Numbered from the stretch's first letter, positions 1 through 6,108 are shown. The stretch: 7,419 nt of DNA from Novosphingobium sp. UBA6722 (GCA_002454125.1 DKII01000102.1:1-7419), one strand, 5' to 3'. Made by a program: numbers and translations. The notes: generated by a model from the sequence alone, not told the origin.

Positions 1-574
1 AAAGGGGCGTCCACAGATGCCATTTGCCGGTATCGAAGAACACGTTGGTCGTGCCCTTGATGTTGTAATTGTCGATATCGGCCATGCGTCCGCGCAGCGC
101 CTGGGTTGCGGCAGTCTGCTCAGCGAACTGCTGCTCGGTGCCGTTGCGGATCATCATCGCGGTCTTGAAGTCATTGTTCTTGTAAGTGACCTGGCTGGCC
201 AGCAGCACCGGGCCGGCCTGCATGGTCTTGACCGTTACCGGCAGGCCATTGAGCAGCGCCGCCGTGGTCGGCTTGGCGCCCTTGCCGCCAAACAGACCGC
301 TGCTCGCCTTGATTTTGGTGGTCTCGTTGACCGCCACCACCGTGCTGGTGCCATCGGCGGCGGTGATCTTCAGCCGATCACCCTTGCGCGCGGTAATAAC
401 GCCCTTGATCTCCGGCCCGGGCGTCATCGCGCTCATGTCGGGCAGGGGTTCGCCGGTGACGACGATGTTGGGATCGGTGCTCATCTGCTCCTGGGCAGAG
501 AGGTTGGCGGACATCGGCACGGCCAGCATGGCCAGCAAGGCGAAAGCCGCCGGCTTGTTAGAAATGACCCGCAT
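1..574 (-). CDS. OmpA-family outer membrane protein, N-terminal part (cut by window edge)
   Basis: The 191 visible residues start with a signal peptide (hydrophobic core about residues 9-22, likely cleavage after LSA near residue 27). A short linker with the motif NIVVTGE (36-42) follows. Residues 56-133 form a beta-rich region (GVITARKGDRLKI, a DG turn, VAVNETTKIKA, LLNGLPVTV, LASQVTYK) that resembles the small OB-like DUF5666 type. From about residue 168 (IDNYNIKGTTNVFFDTGK) the sequence matches the start of an OmpA C-terminal peptidoglycan-binding domain, where the FDTGK strand is diagnostic. The rest of that domain lies beyond base 1. The ATG at 574 is set by AAGGAG at 582-587, 7 bases upstream. 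By family knowledge the protein should sit in the outer membrane or periplasm and bind the cell wall through its missing C-terminus. It lies 122 bases downstream of the exported-protein gene on the same strand, so the two may be cotranscribed. The family call is fairly sure; the cellular role is inferred. Confidence 0.75.
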   Translation of the reverse strand, partial: MRVISNKPAAFALLAMLAVPMSANLSAQEQMSTDPNIVVTGEPLPDMSAMTPGPEIKGVITARKGDRLKITAADGTSTVVAVNETTKIKASSGLFGGKGAKPTTAALLNGLPVTVKTMQAGPVLLASQVTYKNNDFKTAMMIRNGTEQQFAEQTAATQALRGRMADIDNYNIKGTTNVFFDTGKWHLWTPL

Positions 575-696
575 CAAGATACTCCTTTAATGCGCACTGC
601 GCCCCCATCAGCGCTGCCAGAGCAACGGGCGCGCTGGGTCAATAGCGAACGCGGGGGCTTGGGGCGAGGGTGCGGTGAACCGATTTACCCAGCTGG

Positions 697-1620
697 TTAT
701 TCGGCCCCCGACAGCGCCTTGGTCACGCCATTGACCAGCCAGCCGCGGTGATAGCGGCCCTGCCGGTCAAGCGGCAGGCGGTACAGCGACTTGAGCAGCG
801 CCTCGTCCTGGGTGGTCAGGCCGTAAACCGGGTTTTCCGGCGCAAACAGGGCGAGCACCGAATTGGCCGGCGGCTCACCCGAAAAGCGGATTTCGGCCAG
901 GCCGACCAGGGCGGCATAGTCGATCACGCCGTCCAGGTCCTTGCCCTGGGCGAGCGTCACGTCGACCAGCACGGTCGCGGTGCGGATCGCGCGCTTGGCA
1001 TTGCTGGAAATCAGGCTGGCGCGGCGCGAATTGGTATAGCCCCCGCCGCTGTCACCGCCGGCATCGTTATTGGTGGCCGATCCGCCGCCACCTTCCGCCC
1101 CGCCTTCGGTCGAAATCGCGAGCCACGGCAGCGGGGCGTTGACCGGCGGCTGACCGTCGGCACTGCGCACTTCGGTGGAATACCACCAGCGCATCGGGGT
1201 CCGGCCATTCACCAGCCGCCCGCGCCAGGCATTGCTCAACTCGATCATCTGGCGCGGATCATCGGCGTTGATCTGGCGGGCAAGCGCGTCGGCATCGTTG
1301 GTGAAACCGATCAGCAGGTTGGTCTTGCAGCCCGGCTTGGCCAGCCGCGCGCCAACCGCGCTGGCGATTGACCGGAACCGCGCCTCAACCCGCGCGGCCA
1401 CCGCCGCATCGGCGAGGCCGCTGACCTTGGGGCAGACCGGATCGACCCACCGCGCCGCCGGCTTGACGGTGCTGACAATGCCAACCGCCTGGACAAAGGC
1501 CTTGGCCTGGGCGGCCGCCTCTTCCTTGCTGAGCACCTGCCCGCGCACGACGATGTCATTTTCCGCCGCGACGGGGGCGGCAATCAGGGCAAGCGCGACT
1601 GCGGCTGTGCGAACGATCAT
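697..1620 (-). CDS. exported protein of unknown function, 307 aa
   Basis: I do not recognise the family with certainty. Residues 1-19 form a clear signal peptide (hydrophobic AAVALALIAAPVAA, cleavage before END). The mature protein begins with DIVVRGQ (22-28). The conserved-looking core is ARWVDPVCPKV (57-66) and GCKTNLLIGFTNDADALARQI (97-117). Its only two cysteines are Cys63 and Cys98, which could form a disulfide in the periplasm. Residues 173-195 are a glycine-rich, probably disordered loop. The C-terminal stretch (254-300: LALFAPENPVYGLTTQDEALL, then SLYRLP) has a pattern seen in some secreted DUF2927-like proteins, but I see no HExxH zinc motif and do not claim membership. The ATG at 1620 is preferred over an in-frame start at 1653, because the earlier start would swallow the ribosome binding site and spoil the signal peptide. 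Its neighbours on the same strand are the VOC gene upstream and the OmpA-family gene downstream. That the gene is real is likely; its function is unknown. Confidence 0.75.
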   Translation of the reverse strand: MIVRTAAVALALIAAPVAAENDIVVRGQVLSKEEAAAQAKAFVQAVGIVSTVKPAARWVDPVCPKVSGLADAAVAARVEARFRSIASAVGARLAKPGCKTNLLIGFTNDADALARQINADDPRQMIELSNAWRGRLVNGRTPMRWWYSTEVRSADGQPPVNAPLPWLAISTEGGAEGGGGSATNNDAGGDSGGGYTNSRRASLISSNAKRAIRTATVLVDVTLAQGKDLDGVIDYAALVGLAEIRFSGEPPANSVLALFAPENPVYGLTTQDEALLKSLYRLPLDRQGRYHRGWLVNGVTKALSGAE

Positions 1621-1627
1621 GTCAGGT

Positions 1628-1635
1628 TCTCCCCT
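1628..1635 (-). promoter_or_regulatory. ribosome binding site deciding the start of the exported protein
   Basis: On the minus strand the sequence reads AGGGGAGA, 7 bases before the ATG at 1620. It falls inside the longer reading frame that opens at 1653, so it argues that translation starts at 1620, where a normal signal peptide begins. Confidence 0.6.
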
Positions 1636-1667
1636 GCCATGCAGCCTGCGCAAACCTCGGCAGAGTG

Positions 1668-1689
1668 AAAAGTCCCTTGCGCTGAAGGG
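1668..1689 (-). terminator. weak rho-independent terminator after the VOC gene
   Basis: On the minus strand, about 22 bases past the VOC stop codon, the sequence reads CCCTT-CAGCGC-AAGGG followed by AC and TTTT. The 5-bp stem with a 6-base loop and short T run has the layout of an intrinsic terminator, though the stem is short. If it works, the exported-protein gene downstream needs its own promoter or depends on read-through. I see no convincing promoter in the remaining gap. Confidence 0.35.
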
Positions 1690-1711
1690 TTTGCCGCTTC
1701 GGCCAAGCCGT

Positions 1712-2398
1712 TCAGGCGGGGACCGGCGGCTCGTTGTAGCTGCCCTGCTGCGTGATCACCTCGTCCGGCGTCGCCAGGATGTGCTTCAGCGCTTCGGGTG
1801 GGTAGGCCAGGTTTGGCACGCCCGGGTCAAACGCCGGCTGGGCGACGGGGCTGGCAGCATTGCACGGCGGCGGGTAGAGCATGGCCTCGGCTTCCTCGCC
1901 CGAGATGCCGCATTCCTCCAGCATCCTGGGATCGACCCAGTGCGCCGCATCAAGCTCGGCCACCTGGCAGGAGACCTCCAGCGTCAGCCCTTCCGGCCCG
2001 GCGAAATAGATCGAGCGGCAGAAGCCGTGGCCGATCGGGCCGATCGCGGGGATGCCGTGGCTGCGGATCCGGTCGCGCATGGCGATCAGGCCGTCGGGAT
2101 CGGGCACGCGAAAGGCGATGTGCTGCATCGTCCCCTTGGCGCATTTGCCCGCGCCGGTCCCGGCATGGGTAATGCCGATCGTGCTGGGGATCTCCTCGAT
2201 CCCGGCCAGTTCGACGACCGAGAAATAGCTGTCCGGTCCCATTTCGAGAAAAGCATGCTTGCCGCCGGGTACACCGTGCATCTCGAACAGGCCCTTCAGC
2301 GGAAAGCCCATCACCTGGGTGAAGAAGGTGAGCTGCGCCTTCATGTCCGCGCTCATGATCGCGATGTGGTGGATCCCGTTCGGCTGCTGGACGCGCAT
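1712..2398 (-). CDS. VOC-family (glyoxalase/extradiol dioxygenase fold) metalloprotein
   Basis: The 228-residue protein has two beta-alpha-beta-beta-beta modules typical of the vicinal oxygen chelate superfamily. Module 1 spans about 8-67 (IHHIAI, FFTQVMGFPL, YFSVVEL) and module 2 about 90-145 (TMQHIAFRVPDPDGL, GPIGHGFCRSIYFAGPEG, LTLEVSC). The likely metal ligands by position are His11, His93 and Glu141, the 2-His-1-Glu set of the fold. An extra tail of about 80 residues (146-228: HWVDPRMLEECG, PPPCN, AFDPGVPNLAYPPEALKHIL) goes beyond the minimal fold. The family includes isomerases, epimerases, lyases and ring-cleaving dioxygenases, so the reaction cannot be named. The ATG at 2398 is chosen because GAGGAGAGG lies just upstream and HHIAI then sits close to the N-terminus, as usual; an in-frame start at 2470 would encode the ribosome binding site. 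No signal peptide is seen, so it is cytoplasmic. It is transcribed away from the dehydrogenase operon across a 165-base control region, which suggests shared regulation or pathway. Confidence 0.85.
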   Translation of the reverse strand: MRVQQPNGIHHIAIMSADMKAQLTFFTQVMGFPLKGLFEMHGVPGGKHAFLEMGPDSYFSVVELAGIEEIPSTIGITHAGTGAGKCAKGTMQHIAFRVPDPDGLIAMRDRIRSHGIPAIGPIGHGFCRSIYFAGPEGLTLEVSCQVAELDAAHWVDPRMLEECGISGEEAEAMLYPPPCNAASPVAQPAFDPGVPNLAYPPEALKHILATPDEVITQQGSYNEPPVPA

Positions 2399-2401
2399 CG
2401 G

Positions 2402-2410
2402 CCTCTCCTC
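2402..2410 (-). promoter_or_regulatory. ribosome binding site deciding the VOC gene start
   Basis: GAGGAGAGG on the minus strand ends 3 bases before the ATG at 2398, with its GGAG core at normal distance. It excludes the more distant in-frame starts, which would translate it as part of the protein. Confidence 0.6.
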
Positions 2411-2427
2411 GTGCATTACGGGACAAA

Positions 2428-2456
2428 GGCTAACACGCGCCGATCCGCTTCGGCAA
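2428..2456 (-). promoter_or_regulatory. putative promoter of the VOC gene
   Basis: The minus strand reads TTGCCG (2451-2456), 17 bases, then TTAGCC (2428-2433). The -35 matches TTGACA in its first three bases and the spacing is ideal. The -10 is a poor match to TATAAT but acceptable for GC-rich alphaproteobacteria. Transcription would start near 2421, leaving a leader of about 22 bases that contains the ribosome binding site. This is a pattern match only. Confidence 0.35.
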
Positions 2457-2460
2457 CGGC

Positions 2461-2489
2461 TTGCGGGCAAGGCGCGGGCAGTTTAATCA
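2461..2489 (+). promoter_or_regulatory. putative promoter of the acyl-CoA dehydrogenase operon
   Basis: TTGCGG (2461-2466), a 17-base spacer and TAATCA (2484-2489) form a weak sigma-70-like promoter. TTTAAT at 2482-2487 is a better -10 but leaves only 15 bases. Either way the -10 falls in the only AT-rich patch of the region, inside the palindrome at 2482-2499, so a protein bound there would block this promoter. The exact promoter is uncertain. Confidence 0.28.
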
Positions 2490-2499
2490 ATCGATTAAA
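2482..2499. promoter_or_regulatory. 18-bp palindrome, candidate repressor operator
   Basis: TTTAATC-AATC-GATTAAA is a perfect 7-bp inverted repeat with a 4-base spacer. It is strikingly AT-rich in GC-rich surroundings and lies in the divergent gap between the VOC gene and the dehydrogenase operon. It is flanked by a second pair of arms, CGGGCAG (2475-2481) and CTGCCCG (2506-2512), whose centre is offset by 3 bases. The size and symmetry suit a dimeric regulator such as TetR or MarR, which often control acyl-CoA catabolic genes. No regulator gene lies in the window, so the binding protein is unknown. Confidence 0.5.
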
Positions 2500-2563
2500 T
2501 CGCCGCTGCCCGGGTTCACTCAGGCGGCAGGCGATGGCACCGAAAGGGACAGGAAAGCCAGAT

Positions 2564-3658
2564 ATGTCAATCCTTTATGATGAAGGGCAGCAAGCGATCG
2601 CGACCGAATCGCGGCGCGTGCTCGATGCCCGGGCGAGCAAGGATCGCCTGCTCAAGCTGCTTGAACAGGTCGGCGAACATGACGCCCCGTTCTGGGATAC
2701 GGCGGTCGAGCAGGGCTGGACCGCGCTGGCCGTGCCGGAAGAGCATGGCGGGCTGGGCCTTGGGCTGGTCGAGCTGGGCCTGGTTGCCCAGGCAAGCGGT
2801 GCGGCCACGGCCGGTGCGCCGTTCCTGACGCCGGGTTACGGCGTTACCCACGCGCTGGTCGCCGCGGGCAATGCAGATGCCGCGGCCAAGTATCTGCCGC
2901 AAATCGCCGCTGGCGAAGCGCGCGGCGCGGTGGCTTTTGCCGAAGGGACCGACATCCTCCCCGCAGCGCCTGCCACCCGGTTCACCGATGGCAAGCTGAC
3001 CGGCAGCAAGCCGGCCGTGCCGGGCGGGCTCAAGGCCGAACTGGCGCTGGTCTGGGCCAGCGGCGCGAACGGTCCGGTCCTCGCGCTGGCCGAACTCGCC
3101 GGGGCAGAGCGCAAGGCGGTTTCGAGCTTCGACAACAGCCGGCTCTATGCCGACCTCACCTTTGCCGGCACTCCGGCAACCGTCCTGGCCGAAGGCGCGG
3201 CGGCCACCGCGCTGGCCCGCGAAGTGCTCGCCCGGATGGCCGTGGTCACCGCGCATGAACAGGTCGGCGGGGCCGAGGCATTGCTGCACATCGCCCGTGA
3301 CTATGCCGTTACCCGCAAGGCCTTTGGCCAGCTGATCGGCGCCTTCCAGTCGGTCAAGCACCGCATTGCCGAAATGTACGGGCTGGTCGAAATCGCCCGC
3401 GCCAACTGCATCCACGCGGCAGCCAGCGCCGGCACCGATGGCTTCCTGCTGGCCGCAGCCGATGCCCGGCTGACCGCGACCGAAGCCTATGACACCTGCG
3501 CGCGCGACTGCGTGCAGATCCACGGCGGGATCGGGGTGACCTGGGAACAGGGCCTCCACCTCCACATGCGCCGGGCCCGCAGCCTGGCGATCGAGCAGGG
3601 CAACCTGCTGTTCTGGGAAGACCTGCTGGTCGAAACGCTGACGGGAGAAGCCGCATGA
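2564..3658 (+). CDS. acyl-CoA dehydrogenase family protein, probable small subunit of a heteromeric enzyme
   Basis: This 364-residue protein has the acyl-CoA dehydrogenase layout. The helical N-terminal domain (about 1-115) includes ALAVPEEHGGLGLGLVELG (55-73). A short middle beta domain (about 120-205) follows. The C-terminal helical domain (about 210-364) has the flavin-contacting TRKAFGQLIGAFQSVKHR (250-267) and QIHGGIGVTWE (318-328). The middle domain is degenerate: where the family normally has a TEP-x-x-GSD stretch contacting FAD, this protein reads AFAEGTDILPAAP. By hand alignment the catalytic-base sites hold Gln345 (Glu376 of medium-chain enzymes) and Met225 (Glu254 of isovaleryl-CoA dehydrogenase), so no standard base is seen. 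It is also shorter than its neighbours. These traits and the 4-base overlap with the next gene fit the partner subunit of an alpha2-beta2 dehydrogenase like mycobacterial FadE28-FadE29. The start at 2564 has AGGA at 2551-2554; an in-frame ATG at 2534 is a less likely alternative. Confidence 0.88.
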   Translation: MSILYDEGQQAIATESRRVLDARASKDRLLKLLEQVGEHDAPFWDTAVEQGWTALAVPEEHGGLGLGLVELGLVAQASGAATAGAPFLTPGYGVTHALVAAGNADAAAKYLPQIAAGEARGAVAFAEGTDILPAAPATRFTDGKLTGSKPAVPGGLKAELALVWASGANGPVLALAELAGAERKAVSSFDNSRLYADLTFAGTPATVLAEGAAATALAREVLARMAVVTAHEQVGGAEALLHIARDYAVTRKAFGQLIGAFQSVKHRIAEMYGLVEIARANCIHAAASAGTDGFLLAAADARLTATEAYDTCARDCVQIHGGIGVTWEQGLHLHMRRARSLAIEQGNLLFWEDLLVETLTGEAA

Positions 3659-4866
3659 GCGAGATCGAAACCTACCGCGCCCAGGCCCGCGCCTGGCTGG
3701 AAAGCGTCGCCCCCAAGTATTCCCGCGCGGCGCGGGGCAAGCTGAACCTCTCGGTTGAGGAAGACCTGGCGCTGGGCCGCCAGTACATGGCCGAAAAGTA
3801 TGATGCCGGTTACGCCGGGATCAACTGGAAGACCGAGATCGGCGGGCAGGGCTTGTCGAACATGCACAAGATCGCCTTTGATGCCGAGGAAATGCAGTTC
3901 GGCATGCCGAACGTCTATTTCGGCATTTCGCTTGGCATGCCGATTCCGATCCTGATCCACTACGGCCAGGACCGCGCCTGGGTGAAGGAGCGCGTGATCA
4001 AGGCGCTGCGCGGTGAGGAAATCTGGTGCCAGCTGTTCTCCGAACCCTCGGGCGGGTCTGACCTCGCCGCGCTGCGCACCAAGGCTGAGCCCGATGGCAA
4101 CGGCTGGCGGATGACCGGGCAGAAGGTCTGGACCAGCTGGGCGCAGTATTGCGATTACGGCGTGATCGTGGTCCGCACCGATCCGACCGTCGAGAAGCAC
4201 AAGGGCCTGACCTATTTCTGGGTCGACATGAAGGCCGAGGGCGTCGAAGTGCGCCCGATCAAGCTGGCCGGCGGTGACAGCCACGTGAACGAGGTGTTCT
4301 TCGATGCCGTACGGCTGGAAGACAGCCAGCGCATGGGCGAGGTTGGCGGCGGCTTCGGCGTGGCGCTGCACACGCTGATGATCGAACGCTACATCGCCAC
4401 CGACAGCGCCGGGTTCGGCCCGCATCTCGATCTGTTTGTCGATACGGCCAAGGACCTGACGATCAACGGCAAGCCGGCGATCAAGGATGGCCGCATCCGC
4501 TCGGCCATTGCCCGCAACCACGCGATGCGCGCCGGGCTGGACAGCATCACCAAGCGCGCCTTTGCAATGATGCAGGCCGGCATGCAGCCGGGGCCGGAAG
4601 GGTCCTTGCAGAAACTGGTCGCGGTGCGCAGCCGGCAGAAGCTGTCGGAAATGGCGCTCGACCTGCAGGGCAACCAGGCCTTCGATTTCGATCCCCACGC
4701 CTATGTGAAGGAAGATTGGGGGACCAGCTGGCTCAATGCGCCCACGGGGCGCATCGCTGGCGGTTCGGACGAAGTGCTGCTCAACACCATCGCCGAAAAG
4801 GTGCTGGGCCTGCCGCAGGACCACCGCCCCGACAAGGGCGTGCCGTTCAACGCAATTCCGGCCTGA
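3655..4866 (+). CDS. acyl-CoA dehydrogenase, probable catalytic subunit
   Basis: This 403-residue flavoprotein should oxidise an acyl-CoA at the alpha-beta bond using FAD and pass electrons to electron transfer flavoprotein in the cytoplasm. The helical N-terminal domain contains YAGINWKTEIGGQGLS (53-68). The middle beta domain has the full flavin and substrate signature WCQLFSEPSGGSDLAALR (124-141) and the WTSWAQYCDYGV stretch (159-170). The C-terminal domain ends with RIAGGSDEVLLNTIAEKVLGLP (366-387). The likely catalytic base is Glu244 in LMIERYI, aligning with Glu254 of isovaleryl-CoA dehydrogenase; the medium-chain base position is a glycine (Gly369). Residues 262-285 carry an insert-like NGKPAIKDGR segment, common in the large subunits of steroid-type dehydrogenases. 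The ATG overlaps the previous stop as ATGA, and GGGAG at 3643-3647 sits within the upstream gene, so the two are translationally coupled and probably made in equal amounts. The substrate is unknown. Confidence 0.92.
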   Translation: MSEIETYRAQARAWLESVAPKYSRAARGKLNLSVEEDLALGRQYMAEKYDAGYAGINWKTEIGGQGLSNMHKIAFDAEEMQFGMPNVYFGISLGMPIPILIHYGQDRAWVKERVIKALRGEEIWCQLFSEPSGGSDLAALRTKAEPDGNGWRMTGQKVWTSWAQYCDYGVIVVRTDPTVEKHKGLTYFWVDMKAEGVEVRPIKLAGGDSHVNEVFFDAVRLEDSQRMGEVGGGFGVALHTLMIERYIATDSAGFGPHLDLFVDTAKDLTINGKPAIKDGRIRSAIARNHAMRAGLDSITKRAFAMMQAGMQPGPEGSLQKLVAVRSRQKLSEMALDLQGNQAFDFDPHAYVKEDWGTSWLNAPTGRIAGGSDEVLLNTIAEKVLGLPQDHRPDKGVPFNAIPA

Positions 4867-4879
4867 CGCTCATACTTTT

Positions 4880-4937
4880 CGTCATTGCGAGGAGCGGCGC
4901 GACGGCGCAATCCGGCGCTCCGCTCCCCCGACGATTG
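4880..4937. repeat. dispersed intergenic palindromic repeat (CATTGCGAGGAGCG type)
   Basis: The gap between the second and third dehydrogenase genes contains CGTCATTGCGAGGAGC (4880-4895) and a matching CGCAATCC (4906-4913). Conceptual translation of this stretch gives RHCEERRDGAI, close to the HCEERSDEAI strings that turn up when this repeat class is mistakenly called as coding. ATTGCG (4884-4889) pairs with CGCAAT (4906-4911). GGAGCG (4891-4896) can pair with CGCTCC (4916-4921), and CAATC (4908-4912) with GATTG (4933-4937), so several hairpins exclude one another. The usual mirror-image second half ending in CGCAATGACG is absent, so this looks like a half or decayed copy. The element fills most of the 84-base gap. 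The right boundary is uncertain. Confidence 0.65.
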
Positions 4938-4950
4938 ACCTGGAATTTTG

Positions 4951-6108
4951 ATGACCGAATCCGAAGACCTGGCTGAAATTCGCCGCGCGGTGCAGGCGCT
5001 CTGCGCCGAATTCCCGGGCGAATACTGGCGCGAGAAGGACCGCACCCGCGACTATCCGGGTGAGTTCGTCGATGCGCTGACCCAGGCCGGGTTCCTCGCT
5101 GCGCTGATCCCGGGTGACTACGGCGGCTCAGGCCTGAAGCTCGATGCCGCAGCGGTGATCATGGAGGAAATCCAGGCCGCCGGCTGCAACGGCGCCTCGG
5201 CCCACGCGCAGATGTACATCATGAACACGCTGCTGAAATACGGCAGCGAGGAGCAGAAGCGCGCCTATCTGCCCGGCATCGCCGATGGCTCGCTGCGGCT
5301 CCAGGCCTTCGGCGTGTCGGAGCCGACCAGCGGGACCGATACGCTGTCCTTGCGCACTGTCGCGGTGCGCGATGGCGACGAATATGTCGTCAACGGCCAG
5401 AAGATCTGGACCAGCCGGGCTGAGCATTCCGACCTGATGCTGCTGCTCGCCCGTACCACGCCGCGCGAGCAGGTGGAGAAGAAGACCGAGGGGCTCTCGA
5501 TCTTCCTGGTCGACATGCGCAAGGCCGTGGGCAGCGGGATGACGATCAAGCCGATCCGCACGATGATGAACCACTCGACCACCGAGGTGTTCTTCGATGA
5601 CCTGCGCATCCCGGCGAGCAGCCTGATTGGCGAGGAAGGGAAGGGCTTCCGCTACATCCTTTCCGGCATGAACGCCGAGCGGATCCTGATCGCGGCCGAG
5701 TGCATCGGCGATGCCAAGTGGTTCATCAACAAGGCCAGCGACTATGCCAAGGAGCGCAAGGTCTTTGGCCGGCCGATCGGCCAGAACCAGGGCGTCCAGT
5801 TCCCGATCGCCCGCTGCTATGCGCAAATGCGCGCGGCCGAACTGATGGTCCACCATGCCGCGCAGGTCTATGACGCTGGCGGCAACCCGGGGGCTGAGGC
5901 CAACATGGCCAAGATGCTGGCGAGCGAGGCCAGCTGGGCCGCCGCCGACATGTGCGTCCAGACCTTCGGCGGCTTCGGCTTTGCCGAGGAATACGATGTC
6001 GAGCGCAAGTTCCGCGAGGCGCGGCTCTATACCGTCGCGCCGATCAGCACCAACCTGATCCTGTCCTATCTGGCTGAGCATGTCCTCGGCCTGCCACGTT
6101 CCTACTGA
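4951..6108 (+). CDS. acyl-CoA dehydrogenase, isovaleryl-CoA dehydrogenase-like catalytic layout
   Basis: This 385-residue protein is a full-length acyl-CoA dehydrogenase. The N-terminal helical domain includes GFLAALIPGDYGGSGL (47-62). The middle beta domain has LQAFGVSEPTSGTDTLSL (117-134) and VVNGQKIWTSRAEHSDL (146-162), the classic FAD and substrate contacts. The C-terminal domain has ERKVFGRPIGQNQGVQFPIA (268-287), QTFGGFGFAEEYDVERKFREARL (337-359) and an AEHVLGLPRSY end. The probable base is Glu243 in LSGMNAERILIAAE, matching Glu254 of isovaleryl-CoA dehydrogenase; the medium-chain position (TVAPIS) has no glutamate. It looks like a self-sufficient homotetrameric enzyme, unlike the pair upstream. 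The ATG at 4951 has only a weak ribosome binding site (GGA at 4942-4944), and the preceding codon is an in-frame TTG at 4948. The repeat just upstream could fold near this start and damp translation, which is an inference. It is followed after 14 bases by the flavoprotein gene. Confidence 0.92.
   Translation: MTESEDLAEIRRAVQALCAEFPGEYWREKDRTRDYPGEFVDALTQAGFLAALIPGDYGGSGLKLDAAAVIMEEIQAAGCNGASAHAQMYIMNTLLKYGSEEQKRAYLPGIADGSLRLQAFGVSEPTSGTDTLSLRTVAVRDGDEYVVNGQKIWTSRAEHSDLMLLLARTTPREQVEKKTEGLSIFLVDMRKAVGSGMTIKPIRTMMNHSTTEVFFDDLRIPASSLIGEEGKGFRYILSGMNAERILIAAECIGDAKWFINKASDYAKERKVFGRPIGQNQGVQFPIARCYAQMRAAELMVHHAAQVYDAGGNPGAEANMAKMLASEASWAAADMCVQTFGGFGFAEEYDVERKFREARLYTVAPISTNLILSYLAEHVLGLPRSY

Noticed and set aside
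637..665. A TTGACC-17 bases-TGGCAG promoter-like pair before the OmpA-family gene on the minus strand.
   Set aside because: The -10 is too far from consensus, and such pairs are expected by chance in this composition.
686..702. A CCAGCTGG palindrome at the end of the exported-protein gene, considered as a terminator.
   Set aside because: There is no loop space within the palindrome, the outer arms mismatch, and no T run follows.
17..751. A 244-codon plus-strand open frame opposite the OmpA-family gene.
   Set aside because: It has Arg/Gly/His-rich random-looking content, spans the intergenic gap, and the opposite strand has a signal peptide and the FDTGK motif.
2501..2533. A GC-rich hairpin in the leader of the dehydrogenase operon (CGCCGCTGCC against GGCAGGCG).
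   Set aside because: It needs a two-base bulge and has no T run or riboswitch-like features. GC-rich leaders form such stems by chance.
1175..2563. An N-terminal extension of the first dehydrogenase reaching back to 1175.
   Set aside because: The stretch is antisense to the VOC and exported-protein genes and has no family similarity. Family alignment places the true N-terminus near 2564.
2567..3565. A long open frame (332 codons) on the minus strand across the first dehydrogenase gene.
   Set aside because: It mirrors the third-position GC bias of the real gene, has low-complexity Gly/Arg/Ala-rich content and matches no family I know.
3487..4824. A 445-codon open frame on the minus strand across the second dehydrogenase gene.
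   Set aside because: Its translation is rich in His, Asp, Ala and Arg with no domain pattern. The plus strand carries unmistakable dehydrogenase motifs over the whole stretch.
5128..6081. A 317-codon open frame on the minus strand across the third dehydrogenase gene.
   Set aside because: It is antisense shadow coding of a GC-rich gene, with no recognisable motif or fitting start.
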